From Bacteroidaceae bacterium (GTDB lineage Bacteria; Bacteroidota; Bacteroidia; Bacteroidales; Bacteroidaceae): a DNA stretch of 64,000 nt. The notes beneath the pieces are model-generated. The model saw only the letters and a program-made list of their open reading frames with translations, did not search any database and was not told the DNA's origin. Shown here in pieces: positions 19,001 through 28,796 of the stretch (within the stretch, counting starts at the first letter, position 1; the number at the start of each line of letters is the position of its first letter). The DNA lies in contig JAEEZX010000032.1 of the NCBI GenBank assembly GCA_016292045.1, positions 24,552 to 88,551 of the forward strand. The letters run 5' to 3'. A program made the position numbers and the translations under genes.

Positions 19001-19219
19001 CACACCGTTGATTTCTTCCTCAAGAGGCTGGATGACAGACTCCATGATGGTTTTCGGGTCGGCACCCGTATAGGTGGTAGCGACGCTCACCTGTGGAGGC
19101 GCGATGTCGGGATACTGCTCGACGGGCAGTGTGGACATCGAGATGAAGCCCACCAGGGCTATCACGATAGAGATGGCACACGCCATCACATACCTATCTA
19201 TAAATATATTGTTCTTCAT
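16073..19219 (-). CDS. RND (HAE1/AcrB-type) efflux pump, inner membrane
   Basis: 1048 residues from the ATG at 19219; the extra MTI in the track comes from the flanking heptamer array. It has the AcrB plan: TM1 (YVMACAISIVIALVGFIS), periplasmic porter domain, TM2-6, a second porter domain and TM8-12. The proton-relay acidic pair is present (VVDDAIVVVE), as is the TM10 lysine (GLLAKTAILITEFA). It would work as a trimeric proton antiporter with the fusion protein upstream and the outer-membrane factor downstream. Substrates cannot be told from sequence. Confidence 0.95.
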   Translation of the reverse strand: MKNNIFIDRYVMACAISIVIALVGFISMSTLPVEQYPDIAPPQVSVATTYTGADPKTIMESVIQPLEEEINGVPGMMYITSKATSSGNVTINVFFEQGTDPDIATVNVQNRVSKGQASLPADVLKVGITVQKQQSNILCILGLRSTDGKYSDDFISNYVNINVVPRMKRITGVGDVLALGNTYALRIWMKPDVMAQYGLSPEDVFAAITSQSFVAATGSFGEKSTNKYQYTMEYKGTLKSIEEFNDIVVRSGDGGHLLYLKDIADVEIGAQSYSFISDINEKPGTFLMIFPTPGANATEVNALIKEMCEEVKAKMPAGMEFVTMMTSDDFLFAAIHNVVETLVIAIILVVLVVFLFLQNVKATIIPSISIVVSLMGTFAVVQMAGFSLNILTLFALVLAIGTVVDDAIVVVEAVMAKMEGGIKDAREATRQAMSEVTVAVISCTLVFMAVFIPVTFTGGTSGTFFTQFGVTIASSVGLSCVSALTLCPALCAIMLKISEEGEGRSLTYYTKKAYEAGYNAVLKKYSGSVQKFIKRPSLAWLTLAAAVVLMVFFMKNLPAGLVPQEDQGVFLAEVRAPEGYTLQQTSELLKQVEEKVKEIPELESYAASCGYGLISGYGSSYATLVVRLKNWDDRPGMNHMIDLVLGRFYYACKEIKNAQVLPFQMPQIPGYGTSSNVSLVVEDPTDGDISEFARQTDHFLAKLSERPEISSALSSYSERFPKYQVFVDAAQCNRSGVSPQTVLTTLGNFCSGAYIGNFNQFGKVYRIMVAAAPEYRLEPSSLNNIFVKVAGGKMSPLSEFVTLKEIVGSSGIEHFNLYQSITCQVTPANGVSEGDAHKVIAEVFKEEMPKTATFEYSDMSREVEKTAGSNTTVIIYLICAVLIYLILASLYNSWFTPWAVLLSVPFGLMGAFIFAYLGSLLGLPGMDNNIYLQTGVIMLIGLLAKTAILITEFASERRAQGLSIAEAAFEACKERLRPILMTVLTMIIGMVPLVIEGGAGANGNRALALGVIGGMSVGTVALLFVVPAFFIVFQKLHERFQGREVVES

Positions 19220-19222
19220 AAT

Positions 19223-19247
19223 TGTCAATTATCAGTCAATTGTCAAT
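19223..19247. repeat. Short heptamer array (TGTCAAT), imperfect
   Basis: Fills the 27-base junction between the fusion-protein TAA (19247-19249) and the pump ATG (19219). One unit is one base short. Confidence 0.8.
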
Positions 19248-20353
19248 TAGAAGAGGACCTTCTGCCCCTCCATCACATTGTTGGCACCAACGGTAACGAT
19301 GCGGTCGCCCACGGAGAGACCGCTAACGACCATGCAGTCCTGACCGTTGCCGATATCCTCCGTCGTCACCTCAATGGCCGTGACGGTGCTGTCAGGCAGC
19401 ACCTTATAGACCTGCTGACGATCCTGCAGCTTCACCACTGCCACCAAAGGAATCACCATAATATCCTTCTCAGGCATCGGGAGCACCACCGTGCCCTGCA
19501 CGCCGGAATAGAGCTGGCCGTCAGGATTGGGGAACGTGGCCTTGCAGGCCAGAGAACCCGTAGCGGCATTGACAACGCCCGTAAGACTGATGATGCGACC
19601 CTTGTGGGGATATTCCGTACCGTTTTTCATAACAAAGCTCACATCGGGAAGATTCTCGATATATTTATCCTTGTCGTCTCTGGACATGCCCGACTTCACC
19701 AAGGTCTCCACGATGTTCTCCGTCAGTGAGAACTCGGCGTTCATCTCGGTGTTGCCGCTCAGGATGGTCAGTTCCGTCATGGGCGAAACCTGATCACCGC
19801 TGCGCACGGGAATCTCACCGATGAGACCGCTCACAGGAGCCGTAATGGTGCAGAAGCCAAGGTTCACCTTCGCACGATTGACGGCAGCACGGGCCTGAGC
19901 CACAGAGGCCTGGGCACGCTTGTAGGAATTTGCGGAATTGTCAAGCATGTAGCGGCTTACAATCCTGTTCTCAAACAGATTCTTGTTTGATTCATATTCC
20001 AACTGGGCGCTGCTCTCGTTGGCCAAAGCGGCCTCCAGATTGGCCTCGGCCGACTCCAGTTCGAGCTGGGCGTTGCGCGAGTCGATGACGAAGAGCGTCT
20101 GACCCTTATTCACATGGTCGCCCTCAACCACGCATATCTGCATCAACTGTCCGCTCACCTGTGGTGTGATGGTCACGTCGGTCTTACCCTTCATCCTGGC
20201 ACTGAACTTAATAGGCAGCGTGATGTCCTGTTTATCAACCGTGAGCGTCTCAAACGACGAATTCGTCTCTTTGGGCAAATCCAAACTGCACGATACCAGA
20301 CATGCCGATATGGCAAGCATCACTGCCCATAACATAGCAATTCTCTTTTTCAT
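19247..20353 (-). CDS. RND efflux membrane-fusion (periplasmic adaptor) lipoprotein
   Basis: 368 residues from the ATG at 20353. The 427-residue track ORF extends upstream through the small CxxC gene and is not the real start. The signal (MKKRIAMLWAVMLAISACLVSC) is lipoprotein-like. The lipoyl/barrel-sandwich pattern (VTPQVSGQLMQICVVEGDHV), a helical hairpin (residues about 95-160) and the return lipoyl half (LGFCTITAPVSGLIGEIPV) identify an AcrA-type adaptor. It links the pump to its outer-membrane channel. Confidence 0.93.
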   Translation of the reverse strand: MKKRIAMLWAVMLAISACLVSCSLDLPKETNSSFETLTVDKQDITLPIKFSARMKGKTDVTITPQVSGQLMQICVVEGDHVNKGQTLFVIDSRNAQLELESAEANLEAALANESSAQLEYESNKNLFENRIVSRYMLDNSANSYKRAQASVAQARAAVNRAKVNLGFCTITAPVSGLIGEIPVRSGDQVSPMTELTILSGNTEMNAEFSLTENIVETLVKSGMSRDDKDKYIENLPDVSFVMKNGTEYPHKGRIISLTGVVNAATGSLACKATFPNPDGQLYSGVQGTVVLPMPEKDIMVIPLVAVVKLQDRQQVYKVLPDSTVTAIEVTTEDIGNGQDCMVVSGLSVGDRIVTVGANNVMEGQKVLF

Positions 20354-20367
20354 ATTGTTTTGTTTTT

Positions 20368-20550
20368 TTAGTATTTCCAGAAATCGTATTTCATGCGCAG
20401 TTCCTGCTGCTTCTCGGGCGGAAGCGACTTGAAATAGCCGCGCCAGCTGGGACAGAAGTTTATCTGCCAGCGCCAGAAACGTCCTACGAGCGACTTGGGG
20501 TTCTTTTCGTACTGAGCACGCAGTACGCACTTTTCACATGGGTATTTCAT
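20368..20550 (-). CDS. Small conserved CxxC/Trp-rich protein leading the efflux operon
   Basis: 60 residues from the ATG at 20550 (MKYPCEKCVLRAQ...). The frame is independent of the adaptor gene and ends 14 bases before its ATG. A consensus -7 box lies 30 bases upstream of the start. The product is basic and aromatic-rich, with CEKC and a lone Cys at FCPSW, and has no signal or membrane segment. The two paired cysteines could bind metal or be redox-active. I recall similar short hypothetical proteins in Bacteroidales but cannot assign a function. First gene of the operon, so possibly regulatory. Confidence 0.75.
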   Translation of the reverse strand: MKYPCEKCVLRAQYEKNPKSLVGRFWRWQINFCPSWRGYFKSLPPEKQQELRMKYDFWKY

Positions 20551-20580
20551 TTTTTTTAATATTTTTAAACAAAAACTGCG

Positions 20581-20588
20581 CAAAGGTA
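20581..20588 (-). promoter_or_regulatory. -7 promoter box TACCTTTG of the first efflux operon
   Basis: Exact TAnnTTTG match 30 bases upstream of the small CxxC gene, in an A/T-rich leader. Confidence 0.75.
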
Positions 20589-20675
20589 CAAAAAAAATCC
20601 TCCATATCGAGATGATACAGAGGATTAATTTTACAAATTAACGCGTTTTTAATTTGTTCCTGTAAAAACCAACGG

Positions 20676-22856
<2,181 letters not shown>

Positions 22857-22930
22857 TTATCTTGTTATTTTTCCAATCATCCCGTTGATTTTCTTTTACA
22901 TTTTTGACACATTTTGTCCAAAAACTGTTG

Positions 22931-22938
22931 CAAAGTTA
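22931..22938 (-). promoter_or_regulatory. -7 promoter box TAACTTTG of the GH10-CE1 gene
   Basis: Exact TAnnTTTG on the minus strand, 98 bases upstream of the ATG. It gives a leader of about 90 bases in which I see no known riboswitch. Confidence 0.7.
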
Positions 22939-22981
22939 ATCATTTCCCGTAACACGAGGTGACTATTTATGGATTTATTAA

Positions 22982-22989
22982 TATATTTG
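22982..22989 (+). promoter_or_regulatory. -7 promoter box TATATTTG of the DUF2271-GH43 operon
   Basis: Exact TAnnTTTG on the plus strand, 37 bases before the DUF2271 ATG, back to back with the GH10 promoter. Confidence 0.7.
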
Positions 22990-23025
22990 CATTCAAAACA
23001 ACATTATTTAACTATTTTACACGCC

Positions 23026-23625
23026 ATGAAACAGAAAAATGCATTCCGTGCGATTCTCTTTGCGGCCTTGCTGACAGTTCCCGTTTTTGCACAGACAATA
23101 AAAGGAAAGGCCGATAAGGTTACAAGCCTTGAAGTGTCATTCAACTACGAGAAACAGGCAGGCCCCGGCTCCAATCAGTATGCCGTGTGGATAGAGAACG
23201 AAAAGGGCGAAGTGGTGAAGACACTCTTCGTCACATCGTACACAACAAAAGGACGTGCACGCGGCGGCCAGAAAGCTACGCGAGGTTACATAGTGCGCCC
23301 GGCATGCGTACCAACGTGGGTTAAGACTGTAAAGGCAGAGGAGCAGAATGACGAACAGCTGGATGCCTTCACCGGAGCCACACCGCAGAACAGCGGCAAG
23401 CAGACATTCTCGTGGGACTTCACCGACCAGCAGGGAAAGGCCGTGCCGCAGGGCACATACAAAGTAATGGTGGAAGCCACGCTATTCTCTGCCAGCGACA
23501 TAGTGTATTCCGGCACCTTCTCCACCAAGGACAAGGCCGGCAAAATAACCATCACCTCAACGCTCACCGAACCCGACGAGAGACACAAGGACATGATAAC
23601 GGAGGTGAAGGTCGTACTGAAGTAG
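23026..23625 (+). CDS. DUF2271 family secreted protein
   Basis: 199 residues from the ATG at 23026; the longer track ORF begins upstream of the promoter box. It has a signal peptide (cleavage near VFAQ) and a single beta-rich domain with YAVWIENEKGEVVKTLF and FSWDFTDQQGKAVPQGTY, the pattern of DUF2271, seen in proteins of xylan and heme-related loci. Biochemical role unknown. It precedes the GH43-CBM6 gene by 42 bases in the same direction, so a role in xylan binding or processing is possible but inferred. Confidence 0.85.
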   Translation: MKQKNAFRAILFAALLTVPVFAQTIKGKADKVTSLEVSFNYEKQAGPGSNQYAVWIENEKGEVVKTLFVTSYTTKGRARGGQKATRGYIVRPACVPTWVKTVKAEEQNDEQLDAFTGATPQNSGKQTFSWDFTDQQGKAVPQGTYKVMVEATLFSASDIVYSGTFSTKDKAGKITITSTLTEPDERHKDMITEVKVVLK

Positions 23626-23667
23626 TATTTTGAAATAAACATAGAAATAAAACCTGTAGTTACAAAA

Positions 23668-25323
23668 ATGGTTTCAATCGTTGTACTGGCAATGCTTTGC
23701 TGTATTATGCTGAACACATCGTGCGCCCGGGAGGCGCAGGCCGCAAATACGGAAGAACTCACAACACCCGGTAATCCCTATCTTCCCCTGTGGGAATATA
23801 TCCCAGACGGAGAACCCTACGTATTCGAAGATCCCGACCACCCCGGGAAGCAGCGCGTATATATCTACGGCTCACACGACACAAGAAAGACTGAATACTG
23901 CGGCCACGATCTGGTGGTGTGGTCGGCATCTGTGGATACGCTCTGGCGCTGGCGCTACGACGGCATGATACTCGCCGTGGACAAGAACGGCAAGGGAGAA
24001 CCCTTTGATGCCAAAGGAAGCGCAGATGTACTGTTCGCTCCCGACGTGACACTCATGACCGACAGCAACGGCGTAAAGACCTACTATCTCTTCCCCAACG
24101 ACCAGGCATGGGGACGCAATTCACTCATCGCCAAGAGCAGCCGTCCCGACGGGCCCTTCGAGGTGTGCAACTGGAGCGAGGAGAATCCCAACAGGGCTAC
24201 CGGCATTTTCAGTTTCGACCCCGCCGTATTTGTCGACGATGACGGACGCGTGTACGGCTACTGGGGATTCGAGCACTCGTTTGCCGCAGAGATAGACCCC
24301 AAGACGATGTGCACGGTGAAGCCCGGCACGGAGATGGTGGACGGAATGATATCCGGCTTTAGAGAGCCCGGAGTGTTCCGTTTCTTCGAAGCCTCGTCGA
24401 TACGCAAGATAAAGGATAAGTATGTGTTTATCTACAGCCGTTTCACCGAGGATGGCGAGTTCGGTCTACCCACCAGCAACTATACTCTGGCCTACTGCTA
24501 CAGCGACCATCCTCTCGGCCCCTGGACCTATGGCGGCACCATCATCGACGGCCGTGGCCGTGAGATAAACGAGAAGGGCGACACTATTGCCTCCGGAGTG
24601 GTCTCCGGCAACACGCACGGCAGCATCTGCGAGATAAACGGACAGTGGTATGTATTCTACCACCGTCAGGCCGGTCTCAACGAGTACGCCCGCCAGGCTA
24701 TGGTAGCTCCCATAGAGGTGAAGGTGGAGGAAGGTCACGGCGGCAAGGTGGAAATATCCGAAGGTGAATACAACTCCGAGGGCTTCGCACTCAACGGACT
24801 CAACCCTCTGGAGCGCCACTCCGCAGGTATCGCCTGCTGGATTACCGGTCCGAAGACAGCGGAGCACAACTGGCCCAACAACACCTACTATGGTTCGTAC
24901 GTAGAGACGACATATGGCACCCACACCAATTTCGAGGCGCCCTACGACCTGAAGAACAACACCAACCACGTGGTGAACAATACCGACGGCAGCATCGTGG
25001 GTTACAAGTACTTTAACTTCACTAACGCCAACGGCACAAAACTGTTCCCAGGCAATGACGCAAAACTACGGTTGAACCTCATACCACTCGGTGTGGACGG
25101 CACCATCGAGATATGGGCAGACCGTCCTTGGGCATCTCAGGGCGGAAAGGTGCTGGGCACCATCGAGCTGAAAGCCGACATGCCGCAGAAGTCCACCGAA
25201 CTGCGTGTCACTTTGCCCGACCTCAACCAGCTGGAATACAAACGTGCTATTTTCTTTGTATTCAAGTCGGACACCAAGGAGAAATCCCTCTGCACGCTGG
25301 AGGACTTCGTCTTCGAGAAGTAA
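23668..25323 (+). CDS. GH43 lipoprotein with C-terminal CBM6 (xylosidase/arabinofuranosidase type)
   Basis: 551 residues. The signal ends MLNTSC, so it is likely lipid-anchored at Cys19. The five-bladed GH43 domain spans about 38-385, with candidate base Asp47 (IPDGEP), pKa-modulating Asp184 (FSFDPAVF) and acid Glu241 (FFEASS). Residues about 415-551 resemble a CBM6 (ADRPW...LGTIEL...YKRAIFFVF). Likely acts on xylo- or arabinoxylo-oligosaccharides at the surface or in the periplasm. Exact linkage specificity cannot be settled between beta-xylosidase and alpha-L-arabinofuranosidase. Convergent with the esterase gene downstream, 12 bases apart. Confidence 0.9.
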   Translation: MVSIVVLAMLCCIMLNTSCAREAQAANTEELTTPGNPYLPLWEYIPDGEPYVFEDPDHPGKQRVYIYGSHDTRKTEYCGHDLVVWSASVDTLWRWRYDGMILAVDKNGKGEPFDAKGSADVLFAPDVTLMTDSNGVKTYYLFPNDQAWGRNSLIAKSSRPDGPFEVCNWSEENPNRATGIFSFDPAVFVDDDGRVYGYWGFEHSFAAEIDPKTMCTVKPGTEMVDGMISGFREPGVFRFFEASSIRKIKDKYVFIYSRFTEDGEFGLPTSNYTLAYCYSDHPLGPWTYGGTIIDGRGREINEKGDTIASGVVSGNTHGSICEINGQWYVFYHRQAGLNEYARQAMVAPIEVKVEEGHGGKVEISEGEYNSEGFALNGLNPLERHSAGIACWITGPKTAEHNWPNNTYYGSYVETTYGTHTNFEAPYDLKNNTNHVVNNTDGSIVGYKYFNFTNANGTKLFPGNDAKLRLNLIPLGVDGTIEIWADRPWASQGGKVLGTIELKADMPQKSTELRVTLPDLNQLEYKRAIFFVFKSDTKEKSLCTLEDFVFEK

Positions 25324-25335
25324 GCCTTTCTCTTT

Positions 25336-27273
25336 TTACTGCAAGAATTTCTGGAACGGGCTCATCGGCAGCCCGTTCTTGCTATATACGTTGGCCCGGA
25401 TAGGATTGTTCTTCCAGGCGTAGCGTATGGAAACAGGATTAGCGAGCGGTGAGGTAATTACGATACGGTTGCCACTGCCCTCTGCCTTGGCATTGACATA
25501 GCGGCCATCACTGCCTGCCACCTCAAACTCAAAGAATTCACCGTCGCGAAGCAGCGGCTGCGACAGCGTGCACACCACGGCACCGTTTTCAACCGAGGCC
25601 GACACCACTTCCGGCGACAACAGAGTGCGCGGATTCCACAACAGGCGCTCGAGAGCCAAAGCCACACGCGCTGCCACTTCCTTCTTGCGCAGAGGATGAA
25701 TATCAACGGTTTCACCGAGATCTATTGTCACAACCAGTTCTGCCCGGCCATCCCCGGCAGCCACCTCGCGCTGCGCTTCGCGCACCACGGACCAACCCGT
25801 GTGCTGCGGCTTGTCGGAGGGCTCCATATAGTTGGCAAGCTGGATGATGACAAAGGGCAGCTGCGGACGCCCGAAAGCCTGACGCCAGTTGGATATAAGC
25901 AGGCGCAACATAGCAGCATACTCACGGGCCTGCGCCATATCACCGGCATTGGATTCGCCTTGATACCACAAGACACCGGCCACCGCGTAGGGAGCCATCG
26001 GACTAATCATTCCGTTGAAGAGTACGGAAGGCAGATTCTGCAAACTGATGCCGCCACCCGGACAGCGCGGCATCTCCAATCCCGGGTACAGTTTCCAGCG
26101 CTGTCCCAAAAGTTGGACATCGTCCTTGCCGAATACCAGACGATAGGGCTTCTCCTTCACGAAATAAGGTATGCCGCTTTTATTCACAAAACGCACGGCG
26201 ATAACGTTGTCTCCCTCGCGCAGCACACCCTCCGGCACCTGATAGCGGCGCGGAGGATACTGATAACCGGTGGTGCCCACCTGCACCCCGTTGATATAAG
26301 TGATATCACTGTCGTAGAGCGTGCCGAGGAGTAGTTGAGCAGCTTTGCCGGCGTGCTCCTTACTGATATTAATGTGCTGACGCAGCCACAAACTGCCTAT
26401 CCACTCGCGGCGACCGGAGAGCGGCGACGGAGAGGCCGTAAGATTATACTGGTCGACATCCGTCCAGCGGGAATCGTCGAAATCCAGGCGGGTGTACTCC
26501 CCCATTCCCGGATCACCGGCATCGAGCATCCCGCGCCAGCTCTGCTCGGCAAGAGAGCCGGCACGTTGCTGGGCCTGCACCAGTCCGTCGTTCTGATAGA
26601 GCTGCGTCTGACGGCGGAGTACGGGATAGTACTTGGTTATGGAGTCGGAGGCTATCCACGCCTCGACGGGCGTACCTCCCCACGCACTCTCTATAATACC
26701 TTGGGCCACGCCCTTCTCCCGCTGCAACTGTTTGCCCAGGAAATAACCGATAGCAGAGAAACGCCAGGCATTCTCACGGTTGAGACGCTGCCACGATGTG
26801 GGACGAAGGTCGGCGGAAGGCCCGTTGGTATCCGTCTGATACTGCACATGAAAGAGACGCACCATGTCGTTGCTGTCATTGAGTTCGTCGGGATATTGTG
26901 GCGACACACGTTCGAGGGTGGTCTCCATGTTCGACTGACCGGAACAGAGCCATACGTCTCCCACCCAAACATCATCCATCCTACATCTTACATCTTCCCT
27001 CTTACCTCTTACCTCCAGAACATACGGTCCTCCGGCCTTCATAGCAGGAAGGTCCACACGCCAATACCCGTCAGCATCAGCTGTCGCTGTACACGTCTTC
27101 TTGTTCAGGCTCACTGTCACTATTTCCCCGGGGGCGGCCTGTCCCCAAACAGGAATATCGGTGCCTCTCTGGAGCACCATACCCGACTGGAATATCTGCG
27201 GCAGACGAATTTCGGCGCTACACAAGGCTACACCGAGCATCAACATCCACAGGATAGTAATCTTTTTTCTCAT
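25336..27273 (-). CDS. Sialate O-acetylesterase-like (SGNH) acetyl esterase of the xylan locus
   Basis: 645 residues from the ATG at 27273; the track start lies upstream of the promoter box. It has a signal peptide. The catalytic serine is Ser114 in SGQSNM, and DIHPLRKKEVA near residue 570 gives the Asp/His pair. A galactose-binding-like insert (FDDSRWTDVDQYNL...LWLRQHINIS) lies near residues 265-360. Proteins of this SASA family in xylan loci remove acetyl groups from xylan; that substrate is inferred from neighbours. Residues about 86-100 (LEVRGKREDVRCRMD) are encoded by a heptamer array, replacing a normally variable strand just before the catalytic block. Confidence 0.92.
   Translation of the reverse strand: MRKKITILWMLMLGVALCSAEIRLPQIFQSGMVLQRGTDIPVWGQAAPGEIVTVSLNKKTCTATADADGYWRVDLPAMKAGGPYVLEVRGKREDVRCRMDDVWVGDVWLCSGQSNMETTLERVSPQYPDELNDSNDMVRLFHVQYQTDTNGPSADLRPTSWQRLNRENAWRFSAIGYFLGKQLQREKGVAQGIIESAWGGTPVEAWIASDSITKYYPVLRRQTQLYQNDGLVQAQQRAGSLAEQSWRGMLDAGDPGMGEYTRLDFDDSRWTDVDQYNLTASPSPLSGRREWIGSLWLRQHINISKEHAGKAAQLLLGTLYDSDITYINGVQVGTTGYQYPPRRYQVPEGVLREGDNVIAVRFVNKSGIPYFVKEKPYRLVFGKDDVQLLGQRWKLYPGLEMPRCPGGGISLQNLPSVLFNGMISPMAPYAVAGVLWYQGESNAGDMAQAREYAAMLRLLISNWRQAFGRPQLPFVIIQLANYMEPSDKPQHTGWSVVREAQREVAAGDGRAELVVTIDLGETVDIHPLRKKEVAARVALALERLLWNPRTLLSPEVVSASVENGAVVCTLSQPLLRDGEFFEFEVAGSDGRYVNAKAEGSGNRIVITSPLANPVSIRYAWKNNPIRANVYSKNGLPMSPFQKFLQ
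26977..27018. repeat. Intragenic heptamer array (TAAGAKG on the coding strand)
   Basis: Six units within the esterase gene, plus GATGATG at 26970-26976 as a further unit. On the coding strand they read CTGGAGG, TAAGAGG, TAAGAGG, GAAGATG, TAAGATG, TAGGATG, GATGATG. The two units whose phase would make TAA an in-frame stop are the ones beginning GAA and GAT, so the reading frame stays open. Confidence 0.9.
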
Positions 27274-27280
27274 GGCACTG

Positions 27281-27288
27281 CAAAAATA
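27281..27288 (-). promoter_or_regulatory. -7 promoter box TATTTTTG of the acetyl-esterase gene
   Basis: Exact TAnnTTTG ending eight bases before the ATG, so the mRNA would have almost no leader. Confidence 0.65.
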
Positions 27289-27343
27289 CGCATTTTTCTT
27301 TTCATAAAGCATAAAACAAAAGACAAAATTCAAAAAAAAACTT

Positions 27344-27351
27344 TAACTTTG
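27344..27351 (+). promoter_or_regulatory. -7 promoter box TAACTTTG of the symporter-GH43-GH67 operon
   Basis: Exact TAnnTTTG on the plus strand, 26 bases before the symporter ATG at 27378. Confidence 0.7.
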
Positions 27352-27377
27352 TGAGGAATTTAATACCTAAAACAGTT

Positions 27378-28778
27378 ATGTCGACAGTTTCTACAGACCA
27401 AAACTCAAAAGGATTCTATAAACTATCGTGGCTTCAGCGTATCGGTTTCGGCTCGGGCGACCTTGCACAGAATCTTATCTTCCAGACAACATGTATGTAC
27501 CTGTTGTTTTTCTACACCGACATCTACGGTCTCAACGCAGTAGATGTATCGGTGATGTTTACAGTGGGCAATGTGGCCAATGTTATCTGGGACCCCATCG
27601 TGGGAGCGCTGATTGATAAGCACTCGCCGCGTCTGGGCAAGTATCGCAGCTATCTGGTGTTTGTAGGCATACCGCTGACGGGCTTTGCCATCCTCTGTTT
27701 CTGGAACGGATTTGCACCGTCGCTGCTCTACGCCTACGTCACCTATATTGCAATGACGCTGCTCTACACCTTCATCAATGTGCCGTACGGAGCGCTGAAC
27801 TCGTCGCTCACCCGTGACACCGATGAAATCACCATCCTCACCTCCGTGCGTATGTTCATGGCCAACTGCGGCGGTCTAGCTGTGGGTTCGGGACTGCCCC
27901 TGCTCATTGCCTATTTCACGAAAGAAGAGACCACAGGTCTGCCCAAAGACCCCGTAGCGTGGTTCACCACGATGACCATCTACGCCCTTGCGGGACTGGC
28001 TCTGCTCTTCTTCTGCTTCAGCCAGTGCCGGGAACGCGTGGTGATGGATGCCAGCGAGGCTGCCAACGTGAAGATAAGCGACCTGTGGATGGAGTTTTTC
28101 CACAACCGTCCCCTGCGTGTCATCGCATTCTTCTTCATCACAGCCTTTGCTATGATGTCTATCGGCAACGCAGCCGGTGCATATTTTATCAACAGTAATA
28201 TGCACGGTTCGCCCGACCAGCTCTCCATATTCATGGGATTGGGCTCGGCCCCCTCATTCATTTTCATGCCGCTGGTGCCCATGATTAAGAAGATGGTAGG
28301 CAAGAAGAATATGTTCTATCTCTTCCTCAGCATCGCCATCATCGGTATGGCATTCCTGTATGTCGTCGCCAAGATGGAGAATCCCAGCATGACTGTCGTC
28401 TATATCGCACAGTTCGTGAAATCCACCGGTGTCATCGTGGCCACGGGTTATATGTGGGCTCTCGTGCCGGAGGTTATCTCCTACGGTGAATATGTCAGCG
28501 GCAAGCGTATCGCCGGCATCGTGAACGCTCTCACCGGTATTTTCTTCAAGGCCGGTATGACACTGGGCAGTGTGGTAGCTCCCGCCGTTCTGGCATACGT
28601 GGCATATAATCCCGATGTCATTGAGCAGACACAAGAGGCTCAGGAGGGTATTCTGTGGCTCGTCTGCGTCATTCCCGCCGCTCTGCTGCTGCTGGCTATG
28701 TTTATCATTTCCAAATACGAACTCACCGATGAAAGAATCGATGAAATTAATAAAGAAATCGAATCCCGCAACTTATAA
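27378..28778 (+). CDS. GPH-family sodium:xyloside/sugar symporter (MFS_2)
   Basis: 466 residues from the ATG at 27378; the track start at 27351 coincides with the -7 box. Twelve membrane segments are expected. Family marks include FGSGDLAQNLIFQTTCMYLLFFYTD at the start, IWDPIVGALIDKHSPRLGKYR in the loop between TM2 and TM3, and the central cytoplasmic loop. It imports glycosides with a cation. Its operon partners are a cytoplasmic GH43 and GH67, so xylo-oligosaccharides or aldouronates are the likely cargo (inference). The stop codon begins a heptamer array ending at the next start. Confidence 0.93.
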   Translation: MSTVSTDQNSKGFYKLSWLQRIGFGSGDLAQNLIFQTTCMYLLFFYTDIYGLNAVDVSVMFTVGNVANVIWDPIVGALIDKHSPRLGKYRSYLVFVGIPLTGFAILCFWNGFAPSLLYAYVTYIAMTLLYTFINVPYGALNSSLTRDTDEITILTSVRMFMANCGGLAVGSGLPLLIAYFTKEETTGLPKDPVAWFTTMTIYALAGLALLFFCFSQCRERVVMDASEAANVKISDLWMEFFHNRPLRVIAFFFITAFAMMSIGNAAGAYFINSNMHGSPDQLSIFMGLGSAPSFIFMPLVPMIKKMVGKKNMFYLFLSIAIIGMAFLYVVAKMENPSMTVVYIAQFVKSTGVIVATGYMWALVPEVISYGEYVSGKRIAGIVNALTGIFFKAGMTLGSVVAPAVLAYVAYNPDVIEQTQEAQEGILWLVCVIPAALLLLAMFIISKYELTDERIDEINKEIESRNL

Positions 28779-28796
28779 ACTTTAAACTTTAAACTA
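28776..28796. repeat. Heptamer array (TAAACTT), 3 units, exactly from stop to start
   Basis: TAAACTT, TAAACTT, TAAACTA. The first TAA is the symporter stop (28776-28778) and the last base is the A of the GH43 ATG (28796). Confidence 0.9.

Noticed and set aside
16709-19729. 1006-residue plus-strand ORF
   Set aside because: Antisense shadow of the RND pump and adaptor; composition very rich in His/Arg/Gly without family motifs.
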